Below, one piece after another: positions 16,510-24,689 of a stretch of 40,591 nucleotides of DNA (positions are counted from its first letter, which is position 1; every line of letters starts with the position of its first letter). The translations under genes and the position numbers were made by a program. The notes below the pieces were generated by a model. It made no database searches, was not told where the DNA came from, and worked only from the letters and a program-made list of their open reading frames with translations. The DNA comes from Bacillota bacterium (GTDB lineage: Bacteria; Bacillota; Clostridia; Acetivibrionales; DSM-1351): the NCBI GenBank assembly GCA_023397905.1, contig JAEWSZ010000194.1, positions 1 to 40,591 of the forward strand. Reading direction: 5' to 3'.

Positions 16510-18355
16510 TGCCATCCTCCTCCCACAAAATCAAGGGCAGAACTATATCTGTAACAGTTCCCTCTCCCTGTCTGCTTTTGGTTGAAAGACCGAAGCCCTC
16601 TCCGAAATTCAGCCTGATCCGTTCATTCACATTTTCGATCCCGATTCCCGAAAGCTTGTTTTTCCCGTCTTTCGTATTGACCTTCTCCATATCAAAGCCT
16701 TTTCCGTCATCGGATACGCTGATTATCAACACATCTTCAACACTGCGCACAGATATTTTTATGTTTACCGTCCTCTCGTCCTCATCGGTTCCGTGAATTA
16801 TTGAGTTTTCCACGATGGGCTGTAAAATAAACTTCAAAACCATGCTTTTTTCCAGCCCTTCCTCAATGTCATAGCTCAGAGCAAAGGAATTGGCATACCG
16901 TATGGACTGGATGGTGGCATAGTTATTCAGATTCTCAGTTTCCTTCTCTAATATTATTATTTCGTCCTTATTCAATATAGTATCCTTCAACAGCCCCGAC
17001 AGGGCTCCCAGGCCGTCTTCAAGTGTCTTGTTGCCGCTGAGCATGGCTGACCATTTAAGGGAATTCAGGGTGTTGAACAAAAAATGCGGATTTATCTGCG
17101 CCTGCAGCATTTTCAGCTCAGCTTCCCGCTTTCTGGTCTGCTGCAGCCCAACTTCCACAATGAGCCCTTTGAGCCTTTCCACCATGTTTTTTATATTAAA
17201 GGACAGTTCGCTTATTTCATCCCTGTACTCATCGTCTATTTCTTCCTCAAGATTCCCGTCCCCAATATTTTTTGCGGAAGTCAGCAGGGATTTCAGCGGT
17301 ATGGAAACGCTGGCGTATATTATCAGGGACAGCAGGATGGAAACCACTATCACCATGACGCTGGCTATTACAACATTATTTTTTACTTCGTCCGACTGGG
17401 AGCTTATGTACTTATAGGGTATCTCTCCCACTATATACCAGTCCAGGGACGGCAGAAATGTTCCGGCCACCATGAAATCGCCTTCGGAGGATTCATACCG
17501 GAAGGTATTTATATTTTTCAGATAATTGCTGTGCAGCTGCTCCCTGAGCCCTTTGTCTCCCAGAACCGAGCCCTTTTCTATATCTCCGGAAGCCGTGGAG
17601 ATCACAGTGCCGTCGCCCCTCATAATGAACAACTGACTCCCGCTTCCAAGGTCCATGTTTTTGTAAGTGTTCTGGGCAAAAATCCTCTCGTCGATAATTA
17701 TTAGGAGATATCCTTCCTTTTGAAGATAATTGCTCTTTGAATACACCACCCTGCTGAGGACTATACAGCTGCTTCCGTGGTTTGATGTGAGGCTGGTCCA
17801 GTACGTATTGCCTATGGTGTTGTCCGTACGTTTTATAATATCGTTTACATCTTTTTCGTTAAAAATTTCGTAACCCAGATCATAAAATATATCCCCGTTG
17901 GGAAATCTGATGCTTATATTTTTGACATTCTTGTAATTGAATAATTCCCTGCTGAACCTGCTTGTCAGGGTCTCATACAATGTATTTTTCTGGACGTCGT
18001 TCAATTGACCGAAGCTTATTATACCATTCTGTACATCATCGTTCATAATAATTGTCTCGCTTAACTTTTCATACTGGTCGGTCTCATTTTTCACATTTTT
18101 GGTTATCTCCTGGACCAGCTGGCCGGAGTATGAGTTCAGCTTCGAGGTTATTGATTTTTCATAATTCAGATTGGAATAGGTTCCAACAAGTGCAATCGGT
18201 AAAATTGATATCAAAAGAAAACCAAGAAAAATACGCTGTATGATAGGTATTTTTCTCAATTTAAGAATCACTGTCTTTGTATTTTTCCTGGTTTTTTTGT
18301 AAAAACGCACCATTGCGTTATCGATATCTGTATCCTTAATAAACTTAAGTTTCAT
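16484..18355 (-). CDS. YesM-type membrane sensor histidine kinase
   Basis: The 623-residue kinase has helix one at about 41-61, an extracytoplasmic sensor region (about 65-315), helix two at about 327-349, a HAMP region (about 350-400), His424 in QINPHFLFNTL, and a HATPase domain with NSIIHG, VSDDGKGF and the GIGIENVNERI loop. It has the same architecture as the kinase at 5465 but is clearly diverged from it. ATG 18355 is preceded by TAAGGTG. Only 83 nt separate it from the hemerythrin gene upstream, with a weak hairpin (18406-18419) and no T-run, so read-through from the diguanylate cyclase and hemerythrin unit is possible. The signal is unknown. Confidence 0.95.
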   Translation of the reverse strand: MKLKFIKDTDIDNAMVRFYKKTRKNTKTVILKLRKIPIIQRIFLGFLLISILPIALVGTYSNLNYEKSITSKLNSYSGQLVQEITKNVKNETDQYEKLSETIIMNDDVQNGIISFGQLNDVQKNTLYETLTSRFSRELFNYKNVKNISIRFPNGDIFYDLGYEIFNEKDVNDIIKRTDNTIGNTYWTSLTSNHGSSCIVLSRVVYSKSNYLQKEGYLLIIIDERIFAQNTYKNMDLGSGSQLFIMRGDGTVISTASGDIEKGSVLGDKGLREQLHSNYLKNINTFRYESSEGDFMVAGTFLPSLDWYIVGEIPYKYISSQSDEVKNNVVIASVMVIVVSILLSLIIYASVSIPLKSLLTSAKNIGDGNLEEEIDDEYRDEISELSFNIKNMVERLKGLIVEVGLQQTRKREAELKMLQAQINPHFLFNTLNSLKWSAMLSGNKTLEDGLGALSGLLKDTILNKDEIIILEKETENLNNYATIQSIRYANSFALSYDIEEGLEKSMVLKFILQPIVENSIIHGTDEDERTVNIKISVRSVEDVLIISVSDDGKGFDMEKVNTKDGKNKLSGIGIENVNERIRLNFGEGFGLSTKSRQGEGTVTDIVLPLILWEEDGNVQCSDRG

Positions 18356-18438
18356 AAATTTACACCTTAAAGTAAGGATTCAGAAGAATGAGAACTCAGA
18401 ATAAATCCTGATGGCAGGAATCCGTAAGTACCTGTCAA

Positions 18439-18834
18439 TTATTCTTTAGCAACATAGCCTCTGTCTGTCTCCAATATGTGCTCCGAAATCCAGTTTACCA
18501 CAAAATCCAATATTTCCAAAAGATATTGCTCGTGATCAGTGTCGATTTTATCCAGATCAACATTGTTGATCTTTTCAATAAAATCATCGTGCTCCACCTT
18601 ATGGCTGAAGTATTTCCTGTACCCAATGCTTCTCATGTATTCCTCTTCCGAAGCAAAATGGAATATGGTATAATCCTTCAACTCCTCCAAAAGCTTTAAT
18701 ATCTGATCGTATTTGTCTGTGATAAGCTGGTTTTTCAGAAGGGTATGTATATCTCCGGCAATCCTGAATAACTGCTTATGCTGCTTGTCAATTTCTTCAA
18801 TGCCCAATAAAAATTCATCTCTCCACACTATCAT
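18439..18834 (-). CDS. Bacteriohemerythrin (di-iron oxygen-binding protein)
   Basis: The single-domain 131-residue protein shows the complete hemerythrin ligand set: His19 (DKQHK), His59 and Glu63 (HFASEE), His78 and His82 (HKVEH), and His119 with Asp124 (HILETD). Spacing is canonical for a di-iron centre that binds O2 reversibly. Known roles of such proteins are oxygen sensing, storage or delivery. The start at ATG 18834 lies 15 nt after the stop of the diguanylate cyclase gene, so the two form an operon. In other bacteria hemerythrin domains are fused to GGDEF domains and tune c-di-GMP synthesis to oxygen; a functional link as separate proteins is inference here. Confidence 0.95.
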   Translation of the reverse strand: MIVWRDEFLLGIEEIDKQHKQLFRIAGDIHTLLKNQLITDKYDQILKLLEELKDYTIFHFASEEEYMRSIGYRKYFSHKVEHDDFIEKINNVDLDKIDTDHEQYLLEILDFVVNWISEHILETDRGYVAKE

Positions 18835-18849
18835 TTCTCCATTACCTCC

Positions 18850-19971
18850 TTATAGATTTTCTATACCCCAGATTCTCTCTTTTCTACCGCCATTTTTATT
18901 TCTGTACATTTTCATATCTATTTCATGTATGAATTGCTCCACGCTCATGTCGTTATTGTAGGTTCCGCTGGCGCAGCTGTATTTTAACATATAAGGTTTG
19001 CCGCTTTTATGGTTGTACCTGTCCACCGTTGCTTCCATTTTTTTGATAAGCTCGTTTACTTCCGTCTTTGAAAGGTTGTACAATAAAACGATAAATTCGT
19101 CCCCGCCCATCCTTATAACGATGCCGCTGTCTGAGTAAACTTTCTGTAGCAGCTTCACAAATACGCGGAGAGCGCTGTCGCCTTCCAAATGCCCGTAATC
19201 GTCATTTATGTTTTTAAAATGATCCAGATCCATCACGATAATTGACAGATTCTCGACTGAGTTTCTGGAATAATAATTGAGACATTTCTTCAATACCAGC
19301 CTGTTTCTGGCGCCTGTAAGCGAATCCCTGTAAAGTTCTCTTTGCTGGATTACAATAAACATCATGATTATTGTAAACGTACTTCCGCTCCATATAAATC
19401 TCGTGTGATTGGCAACCAACTGGCTTAATACAAGTATATTAGTTATCAGGCTTATAATCAATATGTAAATGTATTCAAATTTGAGCAATGCTTTTTTATT
19501 TTTTACTATTACGTAAAGGCTGCAAATCAAAAAAAACATGGTTGCCAGCAACGGCACAACTCCGTCTTTCATGCCTTCTGTCTCAAATTTCCCGGTTTTA
19601 AAAGAAAAGACCGCCACAACCAGATTTATAATAAAAAGCAATGGGAAGATCATGCTTACAGGCTTTTTTATTTTAAAGTGAGCCGGAAAATAGAAGCATA
19701 TAAATTTCAAAAAAAGATAGGGCAGAACCGGCGAAAGCGTAAATAATAAAAAGCCGGCAATTTTTGCGGCAAGCTGCCCGCTCTCTTTAAATCCCATCAG
19801 AAAATTCAGCAGTATCTCAAGTATGATTAAAGTCAGATTCAGAAATAAGGAGGCAACGTATATTTTATTGATTATGTATCTTTTGTCCAGGACACTGCTT
19901 GCGTATAAACCCAGTAGCAACAGAACAGCGGAAGATAAAATATTCATCTGCTGATGAATTATAAACTGCAT
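18850..19971 (-). CDS. Membrane diguanylate cyclase with intact GGDEF
   Basis: The 373-residue protein has seven predicted helices in its first 210 residues, like the seven-helix sensor modules common in clostridial signalling proteins, and a GGDEF domain at about 212-373. The domain has DSLTGARNR, DLDHFKNIND and an exact GGDEF at 289-293, so it should make c-di-GMP from two GTP. The inhibitory RxxD motif is absent at the expected place: Ser and Gly stand where Arg and Asp should be. ATG 19971 follows AAGGAGA. It is co-transcribed with the hemerythrin. The c-di-GMP receptor of the exopolysaccharide operon in this window is an attractive but unproven target. Confidence 0.93.
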   Translation of the reverse strand: MQFIIHQQMNILSSAVLLLLGLYASSVLDKRYIINKIYVASLFLNLTLIILEILLNFLMGFKESGQLAAKIAGFLLFTLSPVLPYLFLKFICFYFPAHFKIKKPVSMIFPLLFIINLVVAVFSFKTGKFETEGMKDGVVPLLATMFFLICSLYVIVKNKKALLKFEYIYILIISLITNILVLSQLVANHTRFIWSGSTFTIIMMFIVIQQRELYRDSLTGARNRLVLKKCLNYYSRNSVENLSIIVMDLDHFKNINDDYGHLEGDSALRVFVKLLQKVYSDSGIVIRMGGDEFIVLLYNLSKTEVNELIKKMEATVDRYNHKSGKPYMLKYSCASGTYNNDMSVEQFIHEIDMKMYRNKNGGRKERIWGIENL

Positions 19972-20355
19972 AAATCAATTTCTCCTTATTCATTGCCCGG
20001 TAATCTGTAGCATCTGAAAATCATATATTGCCGGCGGTTAAATTTCCTCACCGTACAATATACGCTTAAAATGTTACGGACCACAAGTCATGCGGGAATA
20101 TATTATTATATTACAATATATCGTGAATATATTCAATTTTATTTATTAAGAATAGACAATACAGGACCCCGGACCCAAGGCAATGAGTCAGGAGTCAGGA
20201 ATGAATTTTATTGTTATATTATAACAATTATCGGGTATATTTATATTAGATAAATTTTTAACAATATTGCAGCACAAGGCAGAATTGAAAAAGATCTTGA
20301 AGAAATAGATGTTCCATGAATTTTGGCAATATTACAATACAAGGAGGTCCTGAAT
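19972..20355. other. AT-rich divergent intergenic region
   Basis: This 384-nt stretch separates the diguanylate cyclase (minus) from the lactate dehydrogenase (plus) and carries the control signals of both. It holds several AT-rich palindromes, including GAATATATTC at 20125-20134 and the 19-nt palindrome listed separately. A short tandem GAGTCAG repeat lies near 20186-20200. Small open frames here lack ribosome sites and protein-like composition; I see no gene. Confidence 0.6.
20210..20228. promoter_or_regulatory. Perfect palindrome upstream of ldh, possible redox operator
   Basis: ATTGTTAT and ATAACAAT flank a 3-nt centre, making a perfect 8-bp-arm palindrome 128 bp upstream of the ldh start. 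It resembles the clostridial Rex box (TTGTTAA, four bases, TTAACAA). However, its centre is one base short and the seventh arm base differs, so Rex binding is only a possibility. Confidence 0.4.
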
Positions 20356-21306
20356 ATGAAAAATAAATCGATCAGCAAAATAGCCATAGTGGGAACCGGA
20401 TTTGTGGGTTCCACAACAGCCTATACCCTAATGCTCAGCGGACTGATTTCCGAGATCGTACTCATAGATATCAACAAAAGAAAGGCCGAAGGAGAAGCCA
20501 TGGATATGAATCACGGCATGCCCTTTGTAAGGCCTGTCAGAATATACAGCGGTGACTATCCCGACTGTGCGGACGCGGATATTGTGGTGATCACAGGCGG
20601 CGCCAACCAGAAGCCCGGCGAAACCAGGATTGATCTGGTAAATAAGAATACGGCAATTTTCAAGGATGTTGTGGGGAATATCGTAAAGTACAATACCGAT
20701 TGTATTTTGCTGGTGGTCACAAATCCCGTTGACATCCTGACCTATGTTACCTACAAGCTTTCGGGCTTCCCCAAAAACAGGGTCATAGGGTCCGGAACAG
20801 TTCTGGATTCAGCCCGTTTCAAATACATGATAGGAGAGCATATGGGCGTTGACCCCCGAAACGTACACGCCTATATTATCGGAGAACACGGCGATACGGA
20901 GGTTCCCACCTGGAGTCTCGCTTCCATTGCGGGAGTTCCCATGGATGTCTACTGCAAGGACTGCAACTCCTGTGACAGCGACAGTTTCAGGAAAGAGACC
21001 TATGACAACGTCAAAAACGCGGCCTATGAGATAATCGACCGAAAGGGCGCGACCTACTATGCGGTAGCGCTTGCCGTCAGGAGAATAGTAGAGGCCATCG
21101 TGAGGAATGAGAACTCCATTCTCACCGTATCCAGCCTTTTTGAGGGGGAATACGGCCTCAATGACATTTGCCTCAGCATTCCCAGCCAGGTAAATTCGGA
21201 TGGTGTTTCCAGAATCATAAACGTCCCTCTCGACGATGAGGAGAAGGCCTTGCTTGACAGGTCCGCCCAATCCCTGAAGCAGGTAATAAAAGGGCTGGAT
21301 ATATAA
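20356..21306 (+). CDS. ldh: NAD-dependent L-lactate dehydrogenase
   Basis: The frame is open from 20323, but the start is ATG 20356, 8 nt after AAGGAGG, giving 316 residues. The Rossmann motif GTGFVGS (13-19) binds NAD. GANQKPGETR contains Gln85, the residue that marks lactate rather than malate dehydrogenases, and Arg91. Asp151, Arg154 and His178 (GEHGD) complete the active site. It reduces pyruvate to L-lactate and regenerates NAD in fermentation. By alignment with Bacillus enzymes, from memory, the fructose-1,6-bisphosphate anchor His188 is kept (His171), while Arg173 is replaced by Lys156; allosteric activation may be altered. It is monocistronic and convergent with the gene that follows. 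Confidence 0.97.
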   Translation: MKNKSISKIAIVGTGFVGSTTAYTLMLSGLISEIVLIDINKRKAEGEAMDMNHGMPFVRPVRIYSGDYPDCADADIVVITGGANQKPGETRIDLVNKNTAIFKDVVGNIVKYNTDCILLVVTNPVDILTYVTYKLSGFPKNRVIGSGTVLDSARFKYMIGEHMGVDPRNVHAYIIGEHGDTEVPTWSLASIAGVPMDVYCKDCNSCDSDSFRKETYDNVKNAAYEIIDRKGATYYAVALAVRRIVEAIVRNENSILTVSSLFEGEYGLNDICLSIPSQVNSDGVSRIINVPLDDEEKALLDRSAQSLKQVIKGLDI

Positions 21307-21367
21307 TGAGGCAGAGACACAGAGGATAGCTTTCCGCAGCAATTTTAAATGCTCAAAAGATGTCCTG

Positions 21368-22432
21368 CTATTTCAATATTTTTTTCAGAATAGCGTCGCT
21401 TTTTAAAAGCTCTTTTGCCCGTGTCCGGTTCTGTTCCAGGTGAATATAGGTAAACCTGTTGGGTTTGATGGAAGGCGCCATATCAATTGCCTTCTCAAAA
21501 TCTCCGGCCCGCATTTGCAGCGTCTCCACATAGTCCAAAAAGCCTGTTTCGCCCAGGAATTTTTCAACCCTTTCAGACCTGTGCTGCTGTACCAGGCTCA
21601 TGAGATATGTGGAAACTCCCACCTGTATCCCGTGCAATTGAGGCTTTTCAAGTATTTTGTCAAGAGCGTGGGATATGAGGTGTTCGCTGCCGCTGGCGGG
21701 GGCGGAATTACCCGCTATCTCCATGGCTATTCCGCTCATTGTCAGGGAGTCCACCATTTCTTTCAGAAAAAACCGTTCTGTAACCTTAGTGTATGGCATC
21801 CTGACTATGCTGTTTACGGATTTTTTCGCCAGCATGGCTGCAAAATCGTTTACCCTGGATACGTTGTTCTGCTCCTCGTAATACCAGTCATAAACGGCGG
21901 TGATTTTTGAGATGATGTCTCCCAGACCCGAATAGATAAACTTCATGGGAGCATTTTTTATTACGTCAAGATCCACTATTATACCAAAGGGCATGGCCGC
22001 ATGCACCGATGTCCTTCTGCCGTTTATAATCAATGAACAGCCCGAGCTGGAAAAACCGTCGTTGGAGGTGGATGTGGGAATACTGATAAAGGGTATGTTG
22101 TTCAAAAACGCCATATACTTTGCGGCATCCAGCACCTTTCCGCCGCCCACTCCAATAACCGCATCCGTTTTGGGCGGAAGCGAAAAGGCTTTTGGCATAA
22201 GGCTTTCAATTTTTATGTCGTCAAAATCATAGGTTTCCAGAAGTGTCAGAGTCTTATTCTTACTTATGGAAGCCAGTATTTTTTCTCCGAAAAGCTCCCT
22301 GATTCCCTCTCCGAACAGCAGCACAACTTTTGCGATACCGGCTCTTTCAATGTAGGAACCTACGTTTCCGAGCCTGTCGCTGTCCACTTCCATTATAGCG
22401 GGAATTTCAATCCTGTGTATAGCCGTTCCCAT
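21368..22432 (-). CDS. egsA: AraM/EgsA-type sn-glycerol-1-phosphate dehydrogenase
   Basis: The protein belongs to the iron-alcohol dehydrogenase-like superfamily, glycerol-1-phosphate dehydrogenase branch. It shows GVGGGKVLD (94-102) for NAD(P), SIPTSTSNDGFSS (118-130), and metal ligands Asp172, His251 (SGSEHLISH) and His267 (LHGIQ). It interconverts dihydroxyacetone phosphate and sn-glycerol 1-phosphate. The frame is open from a GTG at 22441, but that codon overlaps the GGAGAG site, so ATG 22432 is the better start (354 residues). It is the third gene of an operon, 42 nt after a HAD phosphatase. No prenyl-transferring PcrB partner is seen in the window, so the use of its product is open. Confidence 0.9.
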   Translation of the reverse strand: MGTAIHRIEIPAIMEVDSDRLGNVGSYIERAGIAKVVLLFGEGIRELFGEKILASISKNKTLTLLETYDFDDIKIESLMPKAFSLPPKTDAVIGVGGGKVLDAAKYMAFLNNIPFISIPTSTSNDGFSSSGCSLIINGRRTSVHAAMPFGIIVDLDVIKNAPMKFIYSGLGDIISKITAVYDWYYEEQNNVSRVNDFAAMLAKKSVNSIVRMPYTKVTERFFLKEMVDSLTMSGIAMEIAGNSAPASGSEHLISHALDKILEKPQLHGIQVGVSTYLMSLVQQHRSERVEKFLGETGFLDYVETLQMRAGDFEKAIDMAPSIKPNRFTYIHLEQNRTRAKELLKSDAILKKILK

Positions 22433-22474
22433 AGCTCTCACTCTCCAAGCCGCAAATATGTTTTCCTGCGGTAA

Positions 22475-23125
22475 TCAAAGCCAGCCCTGCTCTGCCATGT
22501 ACCGCTCAACCTCATCATACCGTTTAAAGGGTACAAAAGGTATATTTTCCTCCGCCAGCAGCTTCTGCAGTTCATTTCTGGCAAAAGCGCAGTCCGCGGC
22601 CCTGGCAGCTCCCATATCCGGCTCGCTGTCGCCTGCGAAATACACCTTTTCATACTTTCCTCTGAGGGTCGTAACCACTTTCGCCTTATCAATACCCCAT
22701 ATTTCGGAAAAAAATTCATCCTGCGGATCCGGCAGTATCCGGATTCCCCTGTTCTGGTATCTGCCCTCCATGGAAATCACGGTGACATCCTTTATATTCA
22801 GGTGGGCTAAAAGCCTCTTTATATAATATGACGTACCGGCGCTCAAAATATAGAAATCCCCTCCGCTTTTCCCCACTCTTTTTATAAATTCCGCCGCGTT
22901 GGGGTCGAGAGGGATTTCCAGAATATCCTCCAGGATTTGATCCTCGTCCCTGTCCATGGCCCCGAATATTTTGTTGAGAAACTCCACATTTATCTTCTTG
23001 GTCTTTCTCCAATCCTCATAATAATCCTTTGCCCAATCCTTCAGATACTTGTCAATGATTATATGATAAAAGTCCCTGTCTGTGAGTGTCCCGTCGAAAT
23101 CCGATACAAAAGCAAATTTTTTCAT
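22475..23125 (-). CDS. HAD-superfamily phosphatase, MtnX/SerB-like
   Basis: The 216-residue phosphatase has all HAD motifs: DFDGT with nucleophile Asp9 and acid/base Asp11, Ser95 in ILSAGTS, a Lys near 149, and GDSEPD with Asp166 and Asp170. The cap is the short helical type (about 17-85) found in phosphoserine phosphatases and MtnX. The substrate cannot be read. The gene overlaps the helicase stop by 4 nt (ATGA) and is followed at once by glycerol-1-phosphate dehydrogenase, so a small phospho-sugar or glycerol phosphate is one guess. Confidence 0.9.
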   Translation of the reverse strand: MKKFAFVSDFDGTLTDRDFYHIIIDKYLKDWAKDYYEDWRKTKKINVEFLNKIFGAMDRDEDQILEDILEIPLDPNAAEFIKRVGKSGGDFYILSAGTSYYIKRLLAHLNIKDVTVISMEGRYQNRGIRILPDPQDEFFSEIWGIDKAKVVTTLRGKYEKVYFAGDSEPDMGAARAADCAFARNELQKLLAEENIPFVPFKRYDEVERYMAEQGWL

Positions 23126-24372
23126 CTGGGACGTCTCCCTTTATTTGCGCCCATAACATTTTGCCTTTTAGCTCTATTGGGGCCATTCCGGGGCATTTTC
23201 CTGTCAACGCTGTTAATAAAGGCCGGGGCGGCCTCCGTCATTGCGAATTTATGATCCTCTACAACAGGTATCTTTTTTGAAATCAATTTTTCAATACCGC
23301 TGAGATACTTTTTCTCCTCCTGGTCGCAGAAGGATATGGATATCCCGTCAAGCCCCGCTCTCCCTGTCCGGCCTATACGGTGGACATAGGTCTCCGGTAT
23401 TTCCGGCAGATCAAAGTTTATAACGTGGGACAGCTTTTCAATGTCTATGCCCCTTGCGGCAATATCCGTTGCCACCAGAACCCTGATCTTCTTTTCCTTG
23501 AAGCTGCTGAGCGCGTATTGGCGCGCCCCCTGAGACTTGTCGCCGTGTATTGCCTGTGCTTTGATTCCGGCTTTTACAAGAGTTTTTGCCACCCTGTCGG
23601 CTCCGTGCTTTGTTCTGGTAAATACCAGCAGCGACTCGATTGTCTTATCTTTCAAAATATTAATCAGAAGCTCTCTTTTATCCTTCTTTTCCACAAAATA
23701 GACAGACTGCGAAATGGTATCCACAGTGGAAGACACCGGAGTAACCGAGACCTTCACAGGATCTGTCAGCAGAGAATTTGCCAGTTTTTCAATTTCACCG
23801 GGCATTGTGGCCGAAAACAGAAGCGTCTGCCTTTTTTGGGGCAGCAATTTGATTACCTTTTTCACATCATGGCCAAAACCCATATCAAGCATTCTGTCCG
23901 CTTCATCAAGTACAAAACATTCTATATTCTGCAAATCAATGTATTTCTGACCAATGAGATCCAGCAGCCTTCCCGGAGTTGCTATCAAAATATCAACGCC
24001 CGCCTGAAGCAAATCCGTCTGCGGCTTTTGCGCCACGCCGCCGAAAATCACGCAATATTTTAAATCGGTGTATCTCCCGTATGCCGCAAAGCTTTCCATT
24101 ATTTGCCCCGCCAGTTCTCTGGTGGGTGTCAGGATAAGTGCCCTTATGGTCCTTATCCTCTTTTTTTGCCTTGCTTCACCTGAGAGCAGTTGAATTATAG
24201 GCATTGCAAAGGCGGCTGTCTTTCCTGTTCCGGTCTGGGCGCAGCCAAGCAGATCCCTTCCCTCAAGTACCGGCGGAATAGCTTTTTCCTGTATTGGAGT
24301 GGGTGACTCGTATTTTTCATGTTCTATCGCCTTTAAGATTGGCTCAATCAGATTCAATTCCTTAAATAACAT
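23122..24372 (-). CDS. DEAD-box ATP-dependent RNA helicase
   Basis: The 416-residue helicase has the full motif set: Q motif (SPTPIQEKAIP), AQTGTGKT, PTRELAGQ, DEAD, SAT, the RGIDIEK region and HRIGRTGRAG. A short basic tail (GPNRAKRQNVMGANKGRRPR) follows. Its size and tail place it with RhlE-like helicases that remodel RNA, often in cold adaptation or ribosome assembly. ATG 24372 has an AAGGAGA site. It heads a three-gene operon with HAD phosphatase and glycerol-1-phosphate dehydrogenase. Three copies of TTATTCG (24382-24388, 24391-24397, 24404-24410) lie just before its ribosome site. Confidence 0.96.
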   Translation of the reverse strand: MLFKELNLIEPILKAIEHEKYESPTPIQEKAIPPVLEGRDLLGCAQTGTGKTAAFAMPIIQLLSGEARQKKRIRTIRALILTPTRELAGQIMESFAAYGRYTDLKYCVIFGGVAQKPQTDLLQAGVDILIATPGRLLDLIGQKYIDLQNIECFVLDEADRMLDMGFGHDVKKVIKLLPQKRQTLLFSATMPGEIEKLANSLLTDPVKVSVTPVSSTVDTISQSVYFVEKKDKRELLINILKDKTIESLLVFTRTKHGADRVAKTLVKAGIKAQAIHGDKSQGARQYALSSFKEKKIRVLVATDIAARGIDIEKLSHVINFDLPEIPETYVHRIGRTGRAGLDGISISFCDQEEKKYLSGIEKLISKKIPVVEDHKFAMTEAAPAFINSVDRKMPRNGPNRAKRQNVMGANKGRRPR

Positions 24373-24689
24373 TATTTCTCCTTATTCGTTTTATTCGTTC
24401 TTTTTATTCGCCACTTTATATCATAACATAACAAAAGAGCATCCAGTAGATTAAATTCAGGAGCCGCTTGCATATTATTACCATATATTGTATCATATTT
24501 ATACTTTCTGCAATATTACAATAAAAGGCATTTTTCATTCCTTCCATCCCTCTGTTTTCCCCTATTTTACTTTTTGCTTTTATTCTGATTTCCGGCTGCC
24601 GTCTCACAACCGCTAAATAACCATTGCAAAAGCTGCAAATAATATTTATTATGGTATATAAACCATTAAATTCCAAAAGCGGGGTATCC
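24373..24689. other. Divergent intergenic region with repeat copy 1
   Basis: This 317-nt region lies between the minus-strand helicase and the plus-strand VanZ-like gene. It contains three TTATTCG repeats near the helicase start, a minus-strand extended -10 candidate (TGATACAAT sense, about 24487-24495), and the first copy of the 46-nt promoter repeat. A 91-codon minus-strand frame across it has no ribosome site and is not supported. Confidence 0.5.
24613..24658 (+). repeat. 46-nt promoter-bearing direct repeat, copy 1
   Basis: This segment matches 25524-25569 with two mismatches in 46 nt. It contains TTGCAA (24624-24629) and TATTAT (24647-24652) exactly 17 nt apart, a plausible sigma-A promoter for the VanZ-like gene at 24690. 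The short stem TTGCA/TGCAA lies inside. The two copies are 911 bp apart and bracket the VanZ-like gene. Confidence 0.7.

Noticed and set aside
18406..18419. Small hairpin between hemerythrin and kinase genes
   Set aside because: A 5-bp stem without a T-run is too weak to call a terminator.
20071..20253. 60-codon plus-strand frame upstream of ldh
   Set aside because: It has no ribosome site and low-complexity Tyr/Ile composition from AT-rich palindromic DNA; more likely regulatory sequence.
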